DNA of 57,106 nt from Azospirillum sp. 51_20 (GCA_001917175.1 MNTV01000025.1:1-57106), one strand, 5' to 3'; positions 26,365-36,192 are shown, counted from the stretch's first letter. Notes: a model not told the origin generated them from the sequence alone. Translations and numbers: made by a program.

Positions 26365-28767
26365 ATGAAAAAACTGACATTATCCTTAACCGCCCTGCTG
26401 TTGGCGCTGTGGCCGGCCTTCGCCGGCGCCGAAACGCCCGCTTTTGTCCCGCTCAACCCGGCAGCAGTCAACAAAAAACTTGACGCCGCCGCAACCAAAC
26501 TCAATTCCGGCAAAGCCGGCAAGGAAGAAATCGCCGCCATTTTGCAGGAAGTTGCCGGCATTGAGGACGACCGGCAGCAAACGCGTCAACAATATGCCGA
26601 AGAACTGGCCTCGGTGCAGAAAAAACTGAATGCGCTTGGTCCGGCACCGGAAAAAGACGAAAGCGAGCCGGCGGCCATTGCCAAACAGCGTAAAGAATTT
26701 GCCGGCAAAGCCGACGGTTACAAGGCACAGATCGCGCAGATGGACCTGCTTGCCGCGCGGATCGACGAAATCAACGGCCTGATTTTAAAAATCCGCAACC
26801 GGCGCCTGCTTGACAATATTCTGGTCAAACAAAGCTCAATTTTTCATCCCGAAGAATTCTGGCAGTCGCTGACCACCTTCGCCGGCTTCGTCTTTGAACT
26901 GGTCAAATCGCCTTTCAGCTGGTACCGCGGTCTGCCGCCGGAAAAGGAGGCAGCCGTCAACAACAATATCCTGACGGTGATCGGCGTCATGGCCGGCGCC
27001 CTTGTCGCCGCCTTTTTCCTCAGCCGTTACATCAGAAGCCGCCTCGGCTACCGCGCGGCGGTCGAACATCCCGACTATTCGCAAAAAGTGCGCGCCGGCA
27101 TTGCCATGTTCATCGTCCGCGGCGTCATTCCCGCCGCCGTCATCGGCGCCTTTTTGTTCTGGCTTAAGGGCAACGGAGTAGTCAACACCGGTTCTTTCGG
27201 CCTGCTGCTGCACACCGCTGCCGTTTACCTGCTGTACTACTACCTGACAAAAGCGGCGGTGCGCACCGTATTCACGCCGGACAACGGCAAATGGCGGATC
27301 ATCGAAGTGGCCGACGGCTGCGCCAAATGCATCAGTTCGGCTCTCGTCTTTTCGGCGGCGGCCGTTTGCACCGTTTCCTTTCTGCAAAGCCTCGCCGGCC
27401 GGATGGACTATGACAGTTCAATCGTCTATTCACTGAAAATTTTCGCCAACGCGGTCAAGGCCTTCTGCGTGGTGCTGGTTGCCCGCAAGGCGCTTTACAA
27501 CAACAATCCGCCGGTGCCGGGGGAAATTGACGACGACACGCCGCTCGACGGCCTCAGCACCGCCTCCAAAATCAGCCTGTTTATCACATTTCTGATGACG
27601 GCGGCCTTTGCCGTTTCCCTGTTCGGATATATCCGCCTGTCGGAGTACGTTATCAACCGTTTTATCATTTCCGTCGTCGCCATCGGCGTTTTCTATATTA
27701 TCGACAAACTGATCCGCGGCCTTTTTCACCGGATACTGCAATTCCGTTTCTGGCTTGCCACCTTCCGCCTCGGACACAAGACCCTGCGCAAGGCGGAATT
27801 CTGGTTCGGACTGCTGCTTTCGCCGGTGATGTGGGCGTTTGCCGTTCTCATCCTGCTGGCCGTCTGGGGCGTTTCCGTCGATCTGCTGCTGGCACGGATA
27901 AAAGGCTTTCTCACCGGGTTTAACATCGGCGGCATTCACATTTCCATCACTTCTATCATTCTCGGGATCGTCTGCTTTTTTGTGCTGCTTTCCCTGTTCG
28001 GGCTGTTAAAAAACAGCTTTGTCCGCGGCAATTTAAGCAAAATAGACATGGACAACGGGGTACGCAATTCGCTCGTTTCCTCAATTAATTTTCTCGGGTT
28101 CATCGTTTCCGCCCTGATTGCCGTCGCGGTAATGGGCGGCAGCCTGAGCAGCATCACCATCATCGCCGGCGCGCTTTCGTTCGGGGTCGGCTTAGGTCTG
28201 CAGAACATGGTCGGCAACCTGGCCGCCGGCATGACCATTCTGTGGGAACGGCCGATCAAAATCGGCGACTGGGTGGTCATCGGCGGACAGGAAGGGCTGG
28301 TACGCAAAATCAACATGCGCTCGACCGAAATCGAAACCTGGGACAAATCGACCGTCATCGTGCCGAATTCCGCGATTTTGTCGCAAAGCCTGACCAATTA
28401 CACCTACTCCGGACTGACCGGACGGGTGGTCATCAAAGTCGGCGTCGGCTATGACAGCGACATTGAACTGACCAAACGGACGCTTTTGGAAATTGCCGCT
28501 TCCAACCCTGACGTTCTGACCAGCCCCGAACCTTCGGTCGCTTTCAACAACCTCGGCGACAGCAGCCTCGAATTTCAGCTCAACTGCTTTACCGCCAACG
28601 TTTTCAAGCGCTCCGGCATCGCCAACGACTTAAGGGAAAAAATCATCAACCGTTTTCGGGAACTGAAAATCGACATTCCCTACCCCCAGCGCACCGTTTA
28701 TCTGGAACGGCCGGCAGCCGGAACGAACGCCCCGAAAGACGCTTCTCCTTTTGCCGAACGCTCCTGA
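26365..28767 (+). CDS. Large MscS-family mechanosensitive channel
   Basis: An 800-residue MscS/MscK-type channel. A signal peptide (to about residue 22) is followed by a periplasmic coiled-coil region (30-160) and some ten membrane spans. The pore-lining helix is GALSFGVGLGLQNMVGNLAA, then the cytoplasmic beta domain IKIGDWVVIGGQEGLVRKI and the vestibule (VIVPNSAILSQSLTNYT). It would release solutes upon hypo-osmotic shock, which suits its position just upstream of the periplasmic glucan genes. The start at 26365 has GAGGA nine bases before it; a TTG three bases earlier is less likely. Confidence 0.92.
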   Translation: MKKLTLSLTALLLALWPAFAGAETPAFVPLNPAAVNKKLDAAATKLNSGKAGKEEIAAILQEVAGIEDDRQQTRQQYAEELASVQKKLNALGPAPEKDESEPAAIAKQRKEFAGKADGYKAQIAQMDLLAARIDEINGLILKIRNRRLLDNILVKQSSIFHPEEFWQSLTTFAGFVFELVKSPFSWYRGLPPEKEAAVNNNILTVIGVMAGALVAAFFLSRYIRSRLGYRAAVEHPDYSQKVRAGIAMFIVRGVIPAAVIGAFLFWLKGNGVVNTGSFGLLLHTAAVYLLYYYLTKAAVRTVFTPDNGKWRIIEVADGCAKCISSALVFSAAAVCTVSFLQSLAGRMDYDSSIVYSLKIFANAVKAFCVVLVARKALYNNNPPVPGEIDDDTPLDGLSTASKISLFITFLMTAAFAVSLFGYIRLSEYVINRFIISVVAIGVFYIIDKLIRGLFHRILQFRFWLATFRLGHKTLRKAEFWFGLLLSPVMWAFAVLILLAVWGVSVDLLLARIKGFLTGFNIGGIHISITSIILGIVCFFVLLSLFGLLKNSFVRGNLSKIDMDNGVRNSLVSSINFLGFIVSALIAVAVMGGSLSSITIIAGALSFGVGLGLQNMVGNLAAGMTILWERPIKIGDWVVIGGQEGLVRKINMRSTEIETWDKSTVIVPNSAILSQSLTNYTYSGLTGRVVIKVGVGYDSDIELTKRTLLEIAASNPDVLTSPEPSVAFNNLGDSSLEFQLNCFTANVFKRSGIANDLREKIINRFRELKIDIPYPQRTVYLERPAAGTNAPKDASPFAERS

Positions 28768-28807
28768 AAACAGTTTGTCCCGGGTATCCTTAAACAAACG
28801 CATGCTC

Positions 28808-28836
28808 TTGACTTTTTGTTAAAAATGCTTTGTATT
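28808..28836 (+). promoter_or_regulatory. Promoter of the opgG operon
   Basis: TTGACT (28808-28813), a 17-base spacer and TGTATT (28831-28836), 33 bases before the opgG start. Confidence 0.5.
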
Positions 28837-28868
28837 AGGGGTAATTTCGGCAATTTTGGAAGGTGAAA

Positions 28869-30443
28869 ATGAAAAATACCGTTAAAATAACATTCTGGAT
28901 TATGCTGACCGCCGCCGTTGTTCTCGGCATCAACGCCGGGTGGGACAAATATCAGGAATTCCGGCAGGCCGAACTGGCCAGGGTGATGACCGTCAAAGAC
29001 AAGAAGTTCGACCCCGGCCAATTGACGGAAATGGCGGCCGCGCTGGCGGCCAAACCTTACGTTCCGCCGGCAGACAATCTTCCGGACGAGCTTAAGAAAC
29101 TTAACTACGACCAATACCGGGACATTCGTTTCAGCCGCGAAAACGGCCCCTGGTACGGCAAAAAACTGCCGTTTGAAATTCAGTTTTTCCACCTCGGCTC
29201 ATTGTTTCTCACCTCGGTTCCGATCAACGAAATCGTCAACGGCCGCATTCATCCGCTCAAATATTCCCCCGCTTATTTCGACTACGGCAAAAACCGCCTG
29301 AACACCGACGAGCTGTCGGAACTGGGCTATGCCGGCTTCCGCCTGCACAACCCGCTGAACACGCGCAAATATTACGACGAACTGGTTTCCTTCCTCGGCG
29401 CCAGCTACTTCCGCGCACTCGGCAAACATCAGAAATACGGCCTTTCCGCCCGCGGGCTGGCGATCGACACCGCCGTCCAGACCGGGGAAGAATTTCCGAT
29501 CTTCCGCGAATTCTGGCTGGTCCGGCCGAAAAGAAACGACAAGTCGGTTACCGTCTACGCCCTGCTGGACAGCCCGAGCGCGGCCGGCATCTATACCTTT
29601 GTCATCACTCCGGGCGAAAACACGGTGATGGACGTCGACGCCAAAATTTTCCCCCGCAAGGAAATCAACAAACTGGGCATTGCGCCGCTGACCTCCATGT
29701 ATCTGTTCGGAGAAAACACCAAAAACAAATTTGACGACCACCGGCCGGAAGTGCACGACAGCGACGGTCTGCTGGTCTTAAACGGCAACGGCGAATGGTT
29801 GTGGCGTCCGCTTGACAACTCCAAGTATCTGCGCATCAGCGCTTTCGTCGATGAAAATCCGAAAGGCTTCGGGCTGCTGCAACGAGACCGCGAGCCGGCT
29901 CATTATCTGGATTTTGAAGCCAATTACGAACAACGGCCGAGCGCCTGGGTGGAACCGGTCGGCGACTGGGGCAAAGGCTGGATCGAACTGGTGGAAATTC
30001 CTTCCCAGCAGGAAATTCACGACAACGTCGTCGCCTACTGGGTACCCAGGGAAAAAGCCGTGCCGCAGAAAGAGCTGCATTATCGGTACCGGTTATACTG
30101 GTTTACCAAACTGCCGGTCAAAAAAGTTCCCGGCGACATTACCGCCACCTATACCGGAATCGGCGGCGTATCCGGCATGCTGGAAGATCACAAACGCAAA
30201 TTCGTGATTGATTTCGACATTCTCAACATGCAAAAAGAAGTGGAAAAAGGCATTGCCACGCTGGAAGTTTCCGCCAGCGAAGGGGAAATTACCGGCAAGC
30301 ACCTGATGTACAACCCGGTAACCAAAGGCCTGACCGCATACATCGACTTCAAACCGAACGGCAAGACCTCGGAACTGCGAGCTTCGGTAGTCAAAAAAGG
30401 CAAAAACATTTCCGAAATCTGGAGTTACCAATGGTTGCCATAA
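28869..30443 (+). CDS. opgG: Periplasmic glucan biosynthesis protein OpgG
   Basis: A 524-residue OpgG/MdoG family protein, needed to build the beta-1,2-linked, beta-1,6-branched osmoregulated glucans in the periplasm. An N-terminal hydrophobic segment (FWIMLTAAVVLGINAG) exports or anchors it. Typical blocks are YRDIRF, AYFDYG, FLGASYFRALGKHQKYGLSA, GEEFPIFREFW and the C-terminal Ig-like domain after VPGDITATYTGIGG. The start at 28869 has GGAAGG just upstream. It overlaps the next gene by 13 bases. Confidence 0.95.
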   Translation: MKNTVKITFWIMLTAAVVLGINAGWDKYQEFRQAELARVMTVKDKKFDPGQLTEMAAALAAKPYVPPADNLPDELKKLNYDQYRDIRFSRENGPWYGKKLPFEIQFFHLGSLFLTSVPINEIVNGRIHPLKYSPAYFDYGKNRLNTDELSELGYAGFRLHNPLNTRKYYDELVSFLGASYFRALGKHQKYGLSARGLAIDTAVQTGEEFPIFREFWLVRPKRNDKSVTVYALLDSPSAAGIYTFVITPGENTVMDVDAKIFPRKEINKLGIAPLTSMYLFGENTKNKFDDHRPEVHDSDGLLVLNGNGEWLWRPLDNSKYLRISAFVDENPKGFGLLQRDREPAHYLDFEANYEQRPSAWVEPVGDWGKGWIELVEIPSQQEIHDNVVAYWVPREKAVPQKELHYRYRLYWFTKLPVKKVPGDITATYTGIGGVSGMLEDHKRKFVIDFDILNMQKEVEKGIATLEVSASEGEITGKHLMYNPVTKGLTAYIDFKPNGKTSELRASVVKKGKNISEIWSYQWLP

Positions 30444-30856
30444 AAATACAGAGCAAAGAAGACATTATCGGCGCATACCTTTGCAGCCTGGGGTTTGCCG
30501 GGCGGGAACTGCCGTCAATCGTCAAGACCGTGGCCGGACAACTTGACTTTCAATCGGCCGACGGCGACGAGCTGGTCGGCAAAATCGACGGCATTCTGCT
30601 TGAAATGGCGCGCAAAACCTTTCCCGAAAGCGGACTTGCCGACGAACAGCTGCTGGCGCAGTTCAAACTTTGCTTTCTGCTCTGCGGCGGCGCCGAACAA
30701 TGTACCGTCCAGGGCATCAGGCAGCTGAATTTGCCCGCCGGTCTGACCAAAGCCATGCGCGAACGCTTCATCGTCAATGCGCCGGCTTGTCATTACACGG
30801 AAATGAAACCGCAGAAAATAGAGAGCTTCCGCTCCCGCAAAAGGAAGAAAAAATGA
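30431..30856 (+). CDS. Unknown protein between opgG and opgH
   Basis: A 141-residue soluble protein of unknown function, overlapping opgG by 13 bases and opgH by 4 (ATGA), hence translated together with both. It has no signal peptide, four cysteines (in AYLCSLGF, LCFLLCGGAEQ and NAPACHYTE) and a strongly basic tail (SFRSRKRKKK). The position suggests a cytoplasmic helper or regulator of glucan synthesis, but no known Opg protein matches it. Confidence 0.75.
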   Translation: MVAIKIQSKEDIIGAYLCSLGFAGRELPSIVKTVAGQLDFQSADGDELVGKIDGILLEMARKTFPESGLADEQLLAQFKLCFLLCGGAEQCTVQGIRQLNLPAGLTKAMRERFIVNAPACHYTEMKPQKIESFRSRKRKKK

Positions 30857-32904
30857 CTTCTCAGCTTGTTCCCATCAGCCCGCGGCAAATCCGCCGGCGG
30901 CGTCTTAAAGTTTTCGGCCTGATGTTTGTCAGCACCCTGTTCGCCACTTTGAAATGGATTACGGTCATCCCGAGCGACAGTTCGCTCTTTACCCGTTTTC
31001 TGATGATCGGCCTGTTTATCCTCACCTTTGCCTGGATCGCCCTTTTCTTCTGGTCCAGCATTTTCGGCTTTTTCGAACTGCTTCGCAAAAAGAAGGTACC
31101 GGGCATTGCCTGGCCGGAGGAAAAAACGCCGCTGTCAACCCGCACTGCCATTCTGATGCCGGTCTACAACGAATCGCCGGTCAGCGTTTTTGCCAATCTG
31201 CTGGCGATGGCACGGGATCTGGAAAAAACCGGACAGGCCGCCGCCTATGACATTTTTGTCTTAAGCGACACCACCAACCCCAAAGTGTGGGTGGAAGAAG
31301 AAAGCGTCTGGCTCGAAGCCAAAAAACTGATGCCTGCCTCAATCGGCCTTTATTACCGCCGGCGGCCGGTCAACACCGCCCGCAAAAGCGGCAACATCGA
31401 AGATTTCTGCAACAAATGGGGCGCGCTTTACGATTTTATGATCGTGCTTGATGCCGACAGCCTGCTGGCGGGAACGACCATGGTCAGAATGTCGCAGCTG
31501 ATGGAAGCCAACCCCGGCGCCGGCATCATCCAGGCGCCGCCGATGTGCATCAACCGTCATTCCCTTTTCGCGCGCATTCAACAGTTTGCCGGCAAGGTAT
31601 ACGGCCCGATCGTTTCCGCCGGGCTGGCCTATTGGCAGGTGGGCGACAGCAACTACTGGGGACATAATGCCGTTATCCGCGTGAAAGCCTTTATGGAATG
31701 CTGCAAACTGCCGGTTTTAAAAGGGCGCGCACCGTTCGGCGGGCATATTCTCAGCCACGACTTCGTCGAAGCGGCGCTCATCCGCCGCGGCGGATGGTCG
31801 GCCTGGCTGCTGCCGGAATTAAAAGGAAGCTTCGAAGAATGTCCGCCGTCGATGATCGACTTCGCCGTGCGTGACCGCCGCTGGTGCCAGGGCAACATGC
31901 AGCATATGAAAGTGCTCGTTTCCAAAGGCCTGCACCCGGTCAGCCGCGTGCATTTCATCATCGGCATCATGTCCTATCTGTCTTCCCCGCTGTGGCTTTC
32001 CTTCCTGCTGGTGGGACTGGCAACAGCGCTCGGACGCAACATTTTTCAGCCGGAATATTTCCCGACTTATTACACGCTGTTCCCGACCTGGCCGATTTTT
32101 GACAAATTCGGTACCATCAGTCTGTTCGTCCTTTCCATGTTCATGCTTGTTTTTCCCAAATTCCTGGGGTTAATCGTCTATCTGACGCAAAACAAATTCA
32201 AGGACATCGGCGGCTTTTTCGGGGCGGTCAAGAGCGTGCTGGCGGAAATTGTCTTCAGCGCGCTGTCGGCACCGATCATGATGATGTTCCAAAGCAAATT
32301 CGTATTTGACATTTTCGCCGGCATCGACGCCGGCTGGAATACCCAGAACCGGGACGAAACCGGCACTTCTTTCCGGGAAGCCTGGGCACGCCACCGCTGG
32401 CACACGATCCTCGGCGCCGCTACCACCGTCATTGTCTGGAAATATGCCCACAGCCTGTTCTGGTGGATGCTGCCGATCACCGTCGGACTGATGCTTTCAA
32501 TCCCGATCTCGATGATTTCTTCCCGCGAAAAAACCGGCATAGCGGCCAGAAAACACAAATATTTCATTATTCCGGAAGAAATCCGGGTGCCGGAAATCTT
32601 AACCGAAGCGCTCGATTTTAAAAAACAGCTGTCACACCGGAACGAACAAAAGTTCGGGGTAGAAAACATAGTCGACGACAGCGTACTCAACGCTTTGCAC
32701 ATTTTGATGCTGCCGGTTAACGGCCCGGCACCGGAATTTGGCACCAAGGCGTTGGAAATGGCCAAGATCAAACTGGAAAACTACATCAATCACGGGCTGG
32801 AAATGGACCTGAGCCGGGAAGAGGAAATTGCCCTGCTCTACAGTCCCGATGTTTTGAAAAAAGCCAACCTGATGAAACAACTGGAAAACTGCAATGAACT
32901 TTAA
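30853..32904 (+). CDS. opgH: Glucans biosynthesis glucosyltransferase OpgH
   Basis: A 683-residue inner-membrane GT2 enzyme that polymerises glucose from UDP-glucose and passes the chain to the periplasm. Two spans near the N-terminus precede the catalytic domain: TAILMPVYNESP, VLSDTTNP, VLDADSLL and the RRWCQGNMQH product motif. Several spans follow (LSSPLWLSFLLVGLATAL and later). It is shorter than E. coli OpgH (847) because the long N-terminal cytoplasmic extension is missing. The ATG at 30853 has AAGGAAG upstream; the open frame further upstream lies within the previous gene. Confidence 0.95.
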   Translation: MTSQLVPISPRQIRRRRLKVFGLMFVSTLFATLKWITVIPSDSSLFTRFLMIGLFILTFAWIALFFWSSIFGFFELLRKKKVPGIAWPEEKTPLSTRTAILMPVYNESPVSVFANLLAMARDLEKTGQAAAYDIFVLSDTTNPKVWVEEESVWLEAKKLMPASIGLYYRRRPVNTARKSGNIEDFCNKWGALYDFMIVLDADSLLAGTTMVRMSQLMEANPGAGIIQAPPMCINRHSLFARIQQFAGKVYGPIVSAGLAYWQVGDSNYWGHNAVIRVKAFMECCKLPVLKGRAPFGGHILSHDFVEAALIRRGGWSAWLLPELKGSFEECPPSMIDFAVRDRRWCQGNMQHMKVLVSKGLHPVSRVHFIIGIMSYLSSPLWLSFLLVGLATALGRNIFQPEYFPTYYTLFPTWPIFDKFGTISLFVLSMFMLVFPKFLGLIVYLTQNKFKDIGGFFGAVKSVLAEIVFSALSAPIMMMFQSKFVFDIFAGIDAGWNTQNRDETGTSFREAWARHRWHTILGAATTVIVWKYAHSLFWWMLPITVGLMLSIPISMISSREKTGIAARKHKYFIIPEEIRVPEILTEALDFKKQLSHRNEQKFGVENIVDDSVLNALHILMLPVNGPAPEFGTKALEMAKIKLENYINHGLEMDLSREEEIALLYSPDVLKKANLMKQLENCNEL

Positions 32905-33430
32905 AACGAAAACGGCCGCGGCAGGAATTTTGGCCGTGCTGACGGTTGCCGCCGCGGCGTTTGTCATTCTGCCCCGTCATAAAAAACTGCCGGCGCCGGC
33001 GGCCGTTCAGGCGGATAAGGTACTGGTCAAAAAAGCCGAAAGAAAACTGTATTTGCAAAAAGACGGACAGAACCTGAAAGAATACCGCATCGCCCTCGGC
33101 TTTGCGCCGGTCGGCGACAAGCTGCGGGAGGGCGACGGCAAAACGCCGGAAGGCATATACCGCATTTCCGGCCGCAATCCGAACAGCCGTTTTTACCTGT
33201 CGCTCCGGGTTTCCTACCCCAGTGCGGAAGACCGGCGGGAGGCGGCGGAAAAAGGCTTTTCCCCGGGCGGCGACATTATGATTCACGGACTGCCGAACAA
33301 AGCCCCGTTTTTGGGCAGCGCCCATCTTCTGCGCGACTGGACGGCCGGCTGCATCGCCGTTACCAACGAGGAAATCGAAGAGATCTGGTCAATGGTTGCC
33401 GACGGCACGACAATCGAGATTCTGCCTTAA
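32894..33430 (+). CDS. L,D-transpeptidase (YkuD fold)
   Basis: A 178-residue protein with an N-terminal hydrophobic anchor (AAGILAVLTVAAAAFVIL) and a YkuD catalytic domain. The active site is His131 in IMIHGLPN and Cys153 in DWTAGCIAVTNEE. Such enzymes make 3-3 cross-links in peptidoglycan or attach proteins to it. It overlaps opgH by 11 bases, which ties glucan synthesis to cell-wall work. The small size suggests an ErfK-type protein without a LysM domain. Confidence 0.92.
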   Translation: MNFKTKTAAAGILAVLTVAAAAFVILPRHKKLPAPAAVQADKVLVKKAERKLYLQKDGQNLKEYRIALGFAPVGDKLREGDGKTPEGIYRISGRNPNSRFYLSLRVSYPSAEDRREAAEKGFSPGGDIMIHGLPNKAPFLGSAHLLRDWTAGCIAVTNEEIEEIWSMVADGTTIEILP

Positions 33431-33466
33431 CTGCCTGATTTCATCATTTTTTTGAGCTAAAAGCTA

Positions 33467-33495
33467 TTGACAAGCACGGTACCAGCCTGTAGCAT
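33467..33495 (+). promoter_or_regulatory. Promoter of the CNNM/CorC-like gene
   Basis: A perfect TTGACA (33467-33472), 17 bases, then TAGCAT (33490-33495), 44 bases before the start codon. Confidence 0.65.
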
Positions 33496-33538
33496 AGGCA
33501 AATGTTAAAATAAAATGAGGTTCCAAAATTAATCAATC

Positions 33539-34873
33539 ATGAGTCCCGTATACGTATACGTTTTTAATCTGGCCCTGGTTTTGCTGCTGGTGTTTGCCAA
33601 TGCTTTTTTCGTCGTTTCAGAATTCGCCATCGTCAAGATCCGCCGCACAAAACTGGAAGAACTGGCCCACTTCGGCAATAAACGGGCAAAAATCGCACTT
33701 AAAATCACCGAAAATCTCAATACCTATTTAAGCGCCATCCAGCTTGGCATCACGCTGGCCTCGCTCGGTCTCGGCTGGATCGGCGAACCGGCGGTTTCCC
33801 ACTTGCTGGAAGACCTGTTCGGACATTATTTTGCCGACAACAAGGTACTGCTGCATTCGGTCAGCTTCGGCGTCGCTTTCGGTTTCATTACCCTTTTGCA
33901 CGTGGTGCTCGGCGAACTGGTGCCGAAGTCGCTGGCTATTCAGAACACCGAAACCTATGCGCTTGTCATTGCCAAACCGCTTTATGTTTTCAAACATATT
34001 TTTTCGCCGTTCATCTGGGTTTTTGACAAAGTAACGGCCGGCATTTTGCACCTGATGGGTGTTCAGCAGTCAAACGAAAACGATGACGCTCATTCGGAAG
34101 AGGAAATCAAACTGATCATCGATGCCTCCAAAAAAGGCGGCGTTATTGACGATACCGAAGGCGAAATTATTCAAAACGCAATTGATTTTTCGGAAATCTA
34201 CGCACATGAAATCATGATTCCCCGGCAGGATATGAAGTGCCTTTATCAGAACTATACCTTTACGGAAGCGATGGATTTTATCAAAAAGCACAATCACACC
34301 CGTTTTCCGCTTTGCAACAAGGACAAAGACCACATCATCGGCATGCTGCATATCCGCGATCTGCTGGAATATGAAGGCGACGAAAACGACAAGGATATTC
34401 TGACCAAGCTTGCACGCAAGATATTGTTCGTGCCGGAAAACAAGTCGATTTCCGAAATTTTGCATCAGATGATGCTGCGTCACGTGCATCTGGCCATCGT
34501 GGTCGACGAATACGGCGGCACTGCCGGACTGCTTTCAATGGAAGACATTCTGGAAGAACTGGTCGGCGACATTATGGACGAGCACGACGACATTACCGAC
34601 GAGCCGATCAAAAAAATTGACGACAAAGTCTGCGAATTTGACGGCGTGGTGCTGGTCGAAGACGCTTTCGACAGCATGGGGCTGCCGGAATGCGAACACG
34701 AGGAAAGCACCATGGGCGGTTATGTTTTCGGCCTGCTCGGACGGCTGCCGAAAGTGGGCGACAAAGTGGAAGACGTCTATTGCGAATATGAGGTGATCGG
34801 GATCGACAACATGCGCATCACCCGCATCAAGGCCAGAATCAAACCGGCGCCGGAGCAGAGCGATGAAATTTAA
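33539..34873 (+). CDS. CNNM/CorC-type membrane protein (hemolysin family)
   Basis: A 444-residue protein with the DUF21 membrane domain (about 1-190; EFAIVKIRRTKLEEL, LGITLASLGLGWIGEP, GELVPKSLAIQ), a pair of CBS domains (210-330; IMIPRQDM, DEYGGTAGLLSMEDILEELVG) and a C-terminal CorC/HlyC transporter-associated domain (STMGGYVFGLLGRLP). Related proteins take part in magnesium or cobalt transport; haemolysis is not implied. It starts a three-gene run with two small envelope genes and overlaps the next one by 11 bases. Confidence 0.93.
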   Translation: MSPVYVYVFNLALVLLLVFANAFFVVSEFAIVKIRRTKLEELAHFGNKRAKIALKITENLNTYLSAIQLGITLASLGLGWIGEPAVSHLLEDLFGHYFADNKVLLHSVSFGVAFGFITLLHVVLGELVPKSLAIQNTETYALVIAKPLYVFKHIFSPFIWVFDKVTAGILHLMGVQQSNENDDAHSEEEIKLIIDASKKGGVIDDTEGEIIQNAIDFSEIYAHEIMIPRQDMKCLYQNYTFTEAMDFIKKHNHTRFPLCNKDKDHIIGMLHIRDLLEYEGDENDKDILTKLARKILFVPENKSISEILHQMMLRHVHLAIVVDEYGGTAGLLSMEDILEELVGDIMDEHDDITDEPIKKIDDKVCEFDGVVLVEDAFDSMGLPECEHEESTMGGYVFGLLGRLPKVGDKVEDVYCEYEVIGIDNMRITRIKARIKPAPEQSDEI

Positions 34874-35228
34874 AACTTCGGCCATCGTCTTTGCGTTGTG
34901 CGCGGCGGCTTCGGCAGCACAGGCAGGCTGTATGGATCTGCCGCAGCAAAAGGCGCGACGGGCATTGCAGATTCTGAAAAACCAGATTATGGTCGCCGAA
35001 TACTGCGAAAAATGCCTGAGTCCGTTCCACCGGCTGATCGGTGTGCGCTCAACCGGCATCGTCTGCGACGAAAAAGACCTTTGCCGCGTTCTTATCAACG
35101 GCGAGGAAGTCGACGTATCGCACCTGTTTGCCGAAAACGCTGACGGCCGCGAGGAAAACATCGGTTATGCCGTCGGCTGCCCGGACGCATTACTTTACAA
35201 CCCGCGCTATCTGAACTTTGAAAGATAA
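34863..35228 (+). CDS. Small secreted Cys-rich protein
   Basis: A 121-residue protein with a clear signal peptide (KTSAIVFALCAAASAAQA) and six cysteines in the mature part (GCMDL, EYCEKCLS, IVCDEKDLC, VGCPD), which suggests disulfide bonds in the periplasm. No family recognised. The start lies inside the end of the CNNM gene, so it is translationally coupled to it. Confidence 0.75.
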   Translation: MKFKTSAIVFALCAAASAAQAGCMDLPQQKARRALQILKNQIMVAEYCEKCLSPFHRLIGVRSTGIVCDEKDLCRVLINGEEVDVSHLFAENADGREENIGYAVGCPDALLYNPRYLNFER

Positions 35229-35297
35229 AAGCCGTTGCCATTTGCCGGAAATGATTATATAAAAAGAACAGATACAATCATTAACGAAAGCAAAATA

Positions 35298-36038
35298 ATG
35301 GAAAAAATCATCAATTACATTTCCCGCGGACAGGGACTCGGCCTTAAGTTCCTGCTGCTGTTTTCACTGATCGTCGCCGTTTTCTATGCCGTCGGCACCA
35401 AGTTTGCCGGCGATCAGTTTTTTGTTCCCGCCGCACAAAAGGCGGCAGACGCTTTTCTGCCGATCAGAATTGAAAACGGCATTGTAACCGAGCCGGAAAA
35501 TACGGTCAGGAACTACACCTTCGTTCTCGGCGAAGGAAAAGTTCCGGATGCGGAAAGTTTCAACTTAACCATGGATACCACCGTAGATTCTCTGGATACG
35601 TCCGGTTTAAAAGAAGGGCTGTACCTGACCAAACGGGCACTTTATGTCGTCCAACGCACTCAGACCAGAGTTTACGAACTGGAAGATTCTTCTTATTTTC
35701 CGCAAGGCGACTATACCGACACGTTTCATTCCGTTGTCAACTGGGCCGTCGTTTTTGTCGGTTTGTTCGGATTTGTTGCATTTTTTATCCTCTACTTCAT
35801 CGTCGTCATCTTTTACGCTACCTGTTCGTACATTGTTTCCGCCATTTTCAGGAAACAATACGACTTTGATCTGAGGATGCGGCTGAGCACGCTGGCGTTT
35901 ATTGCCACCAACGTCGTCTTTACGGTTTTGGGCTGGTTCGGCTTTTCCAGCAATTTGATCTTCCTGCTCGCGGTGCTGGCGCTGCAGGCGCTGGTGATCA
36001 AAGAACTGCCGGGCAAGCAAGCACAGGCGGCACAATAG
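35298..36038 (+). CDS. Unknown inner-membrane protein
   Basis: A 246-residue protein with one N-terminal span (LKFLLLFSLIVAVFYAVGT), an extracytoplasmic domain of ~110 residues and three to four C-terminal spans. The topology is similar to DUF1189-type proteins, but the match is not firm. The longer open frame from 35235 adds hydrophilic residues without a ribosome site. Last gene of the run; a terminator follows. Confidence 0.7.
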   Translation: MEKIINYISRGQGLGLKFLLLFSLIVAVFYAVGTKFAGDQFFVPAAQKAADAFLPIRIENGIVTEPENTVRNYTFVLGEGKVPDAESFNLTMDTTVDSLDTSGLKEGLYLTKRALYVVQRTQTRVYELEDSSYFPQGDYTDTFHSVVNWAVVFVGLFGFVAFFILYFIVVIFYATCSYIVSAIFRKQYDFDLRMRLSTLAFIATNVVFTVLGWFGFSSNLIFLLAVLALQALVIKELPGKQAQAAQ

Positions 36039-36057
36039 GTTTTGGGCGCCAATCAAA

Positions 36058-36087
36058 GAAAAATCCCCGCTGTCGGCGGGGATTTTT
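36058..36087 (+). terminator. Intrinsic terminator
   Basis: ATCCCCGC / GCGGGGAT arms (36063-36070, 36076-36083), a 5-base loop and a T-run ending at 36087, 20 bases after the membrane-protein stop. Confidence 0.85.
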
Positions 36088-36192
36088 ACGTTTCGGAAAA
36101 GACAGGCAAAGCACGCCCGGCAGAACGGTGCGGGACAAAAGACGGACACGGACGGCCGTCGGCGGCAAAAGACTTATGTTTCGGCACAGACC

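Noticed and set aside
30670..30852. N-terminal extension of opgH
   Set aside because: It lies entirely inside the 141-codon gene, while the ATG at 30853 has a good ribosome site and the expected family start.
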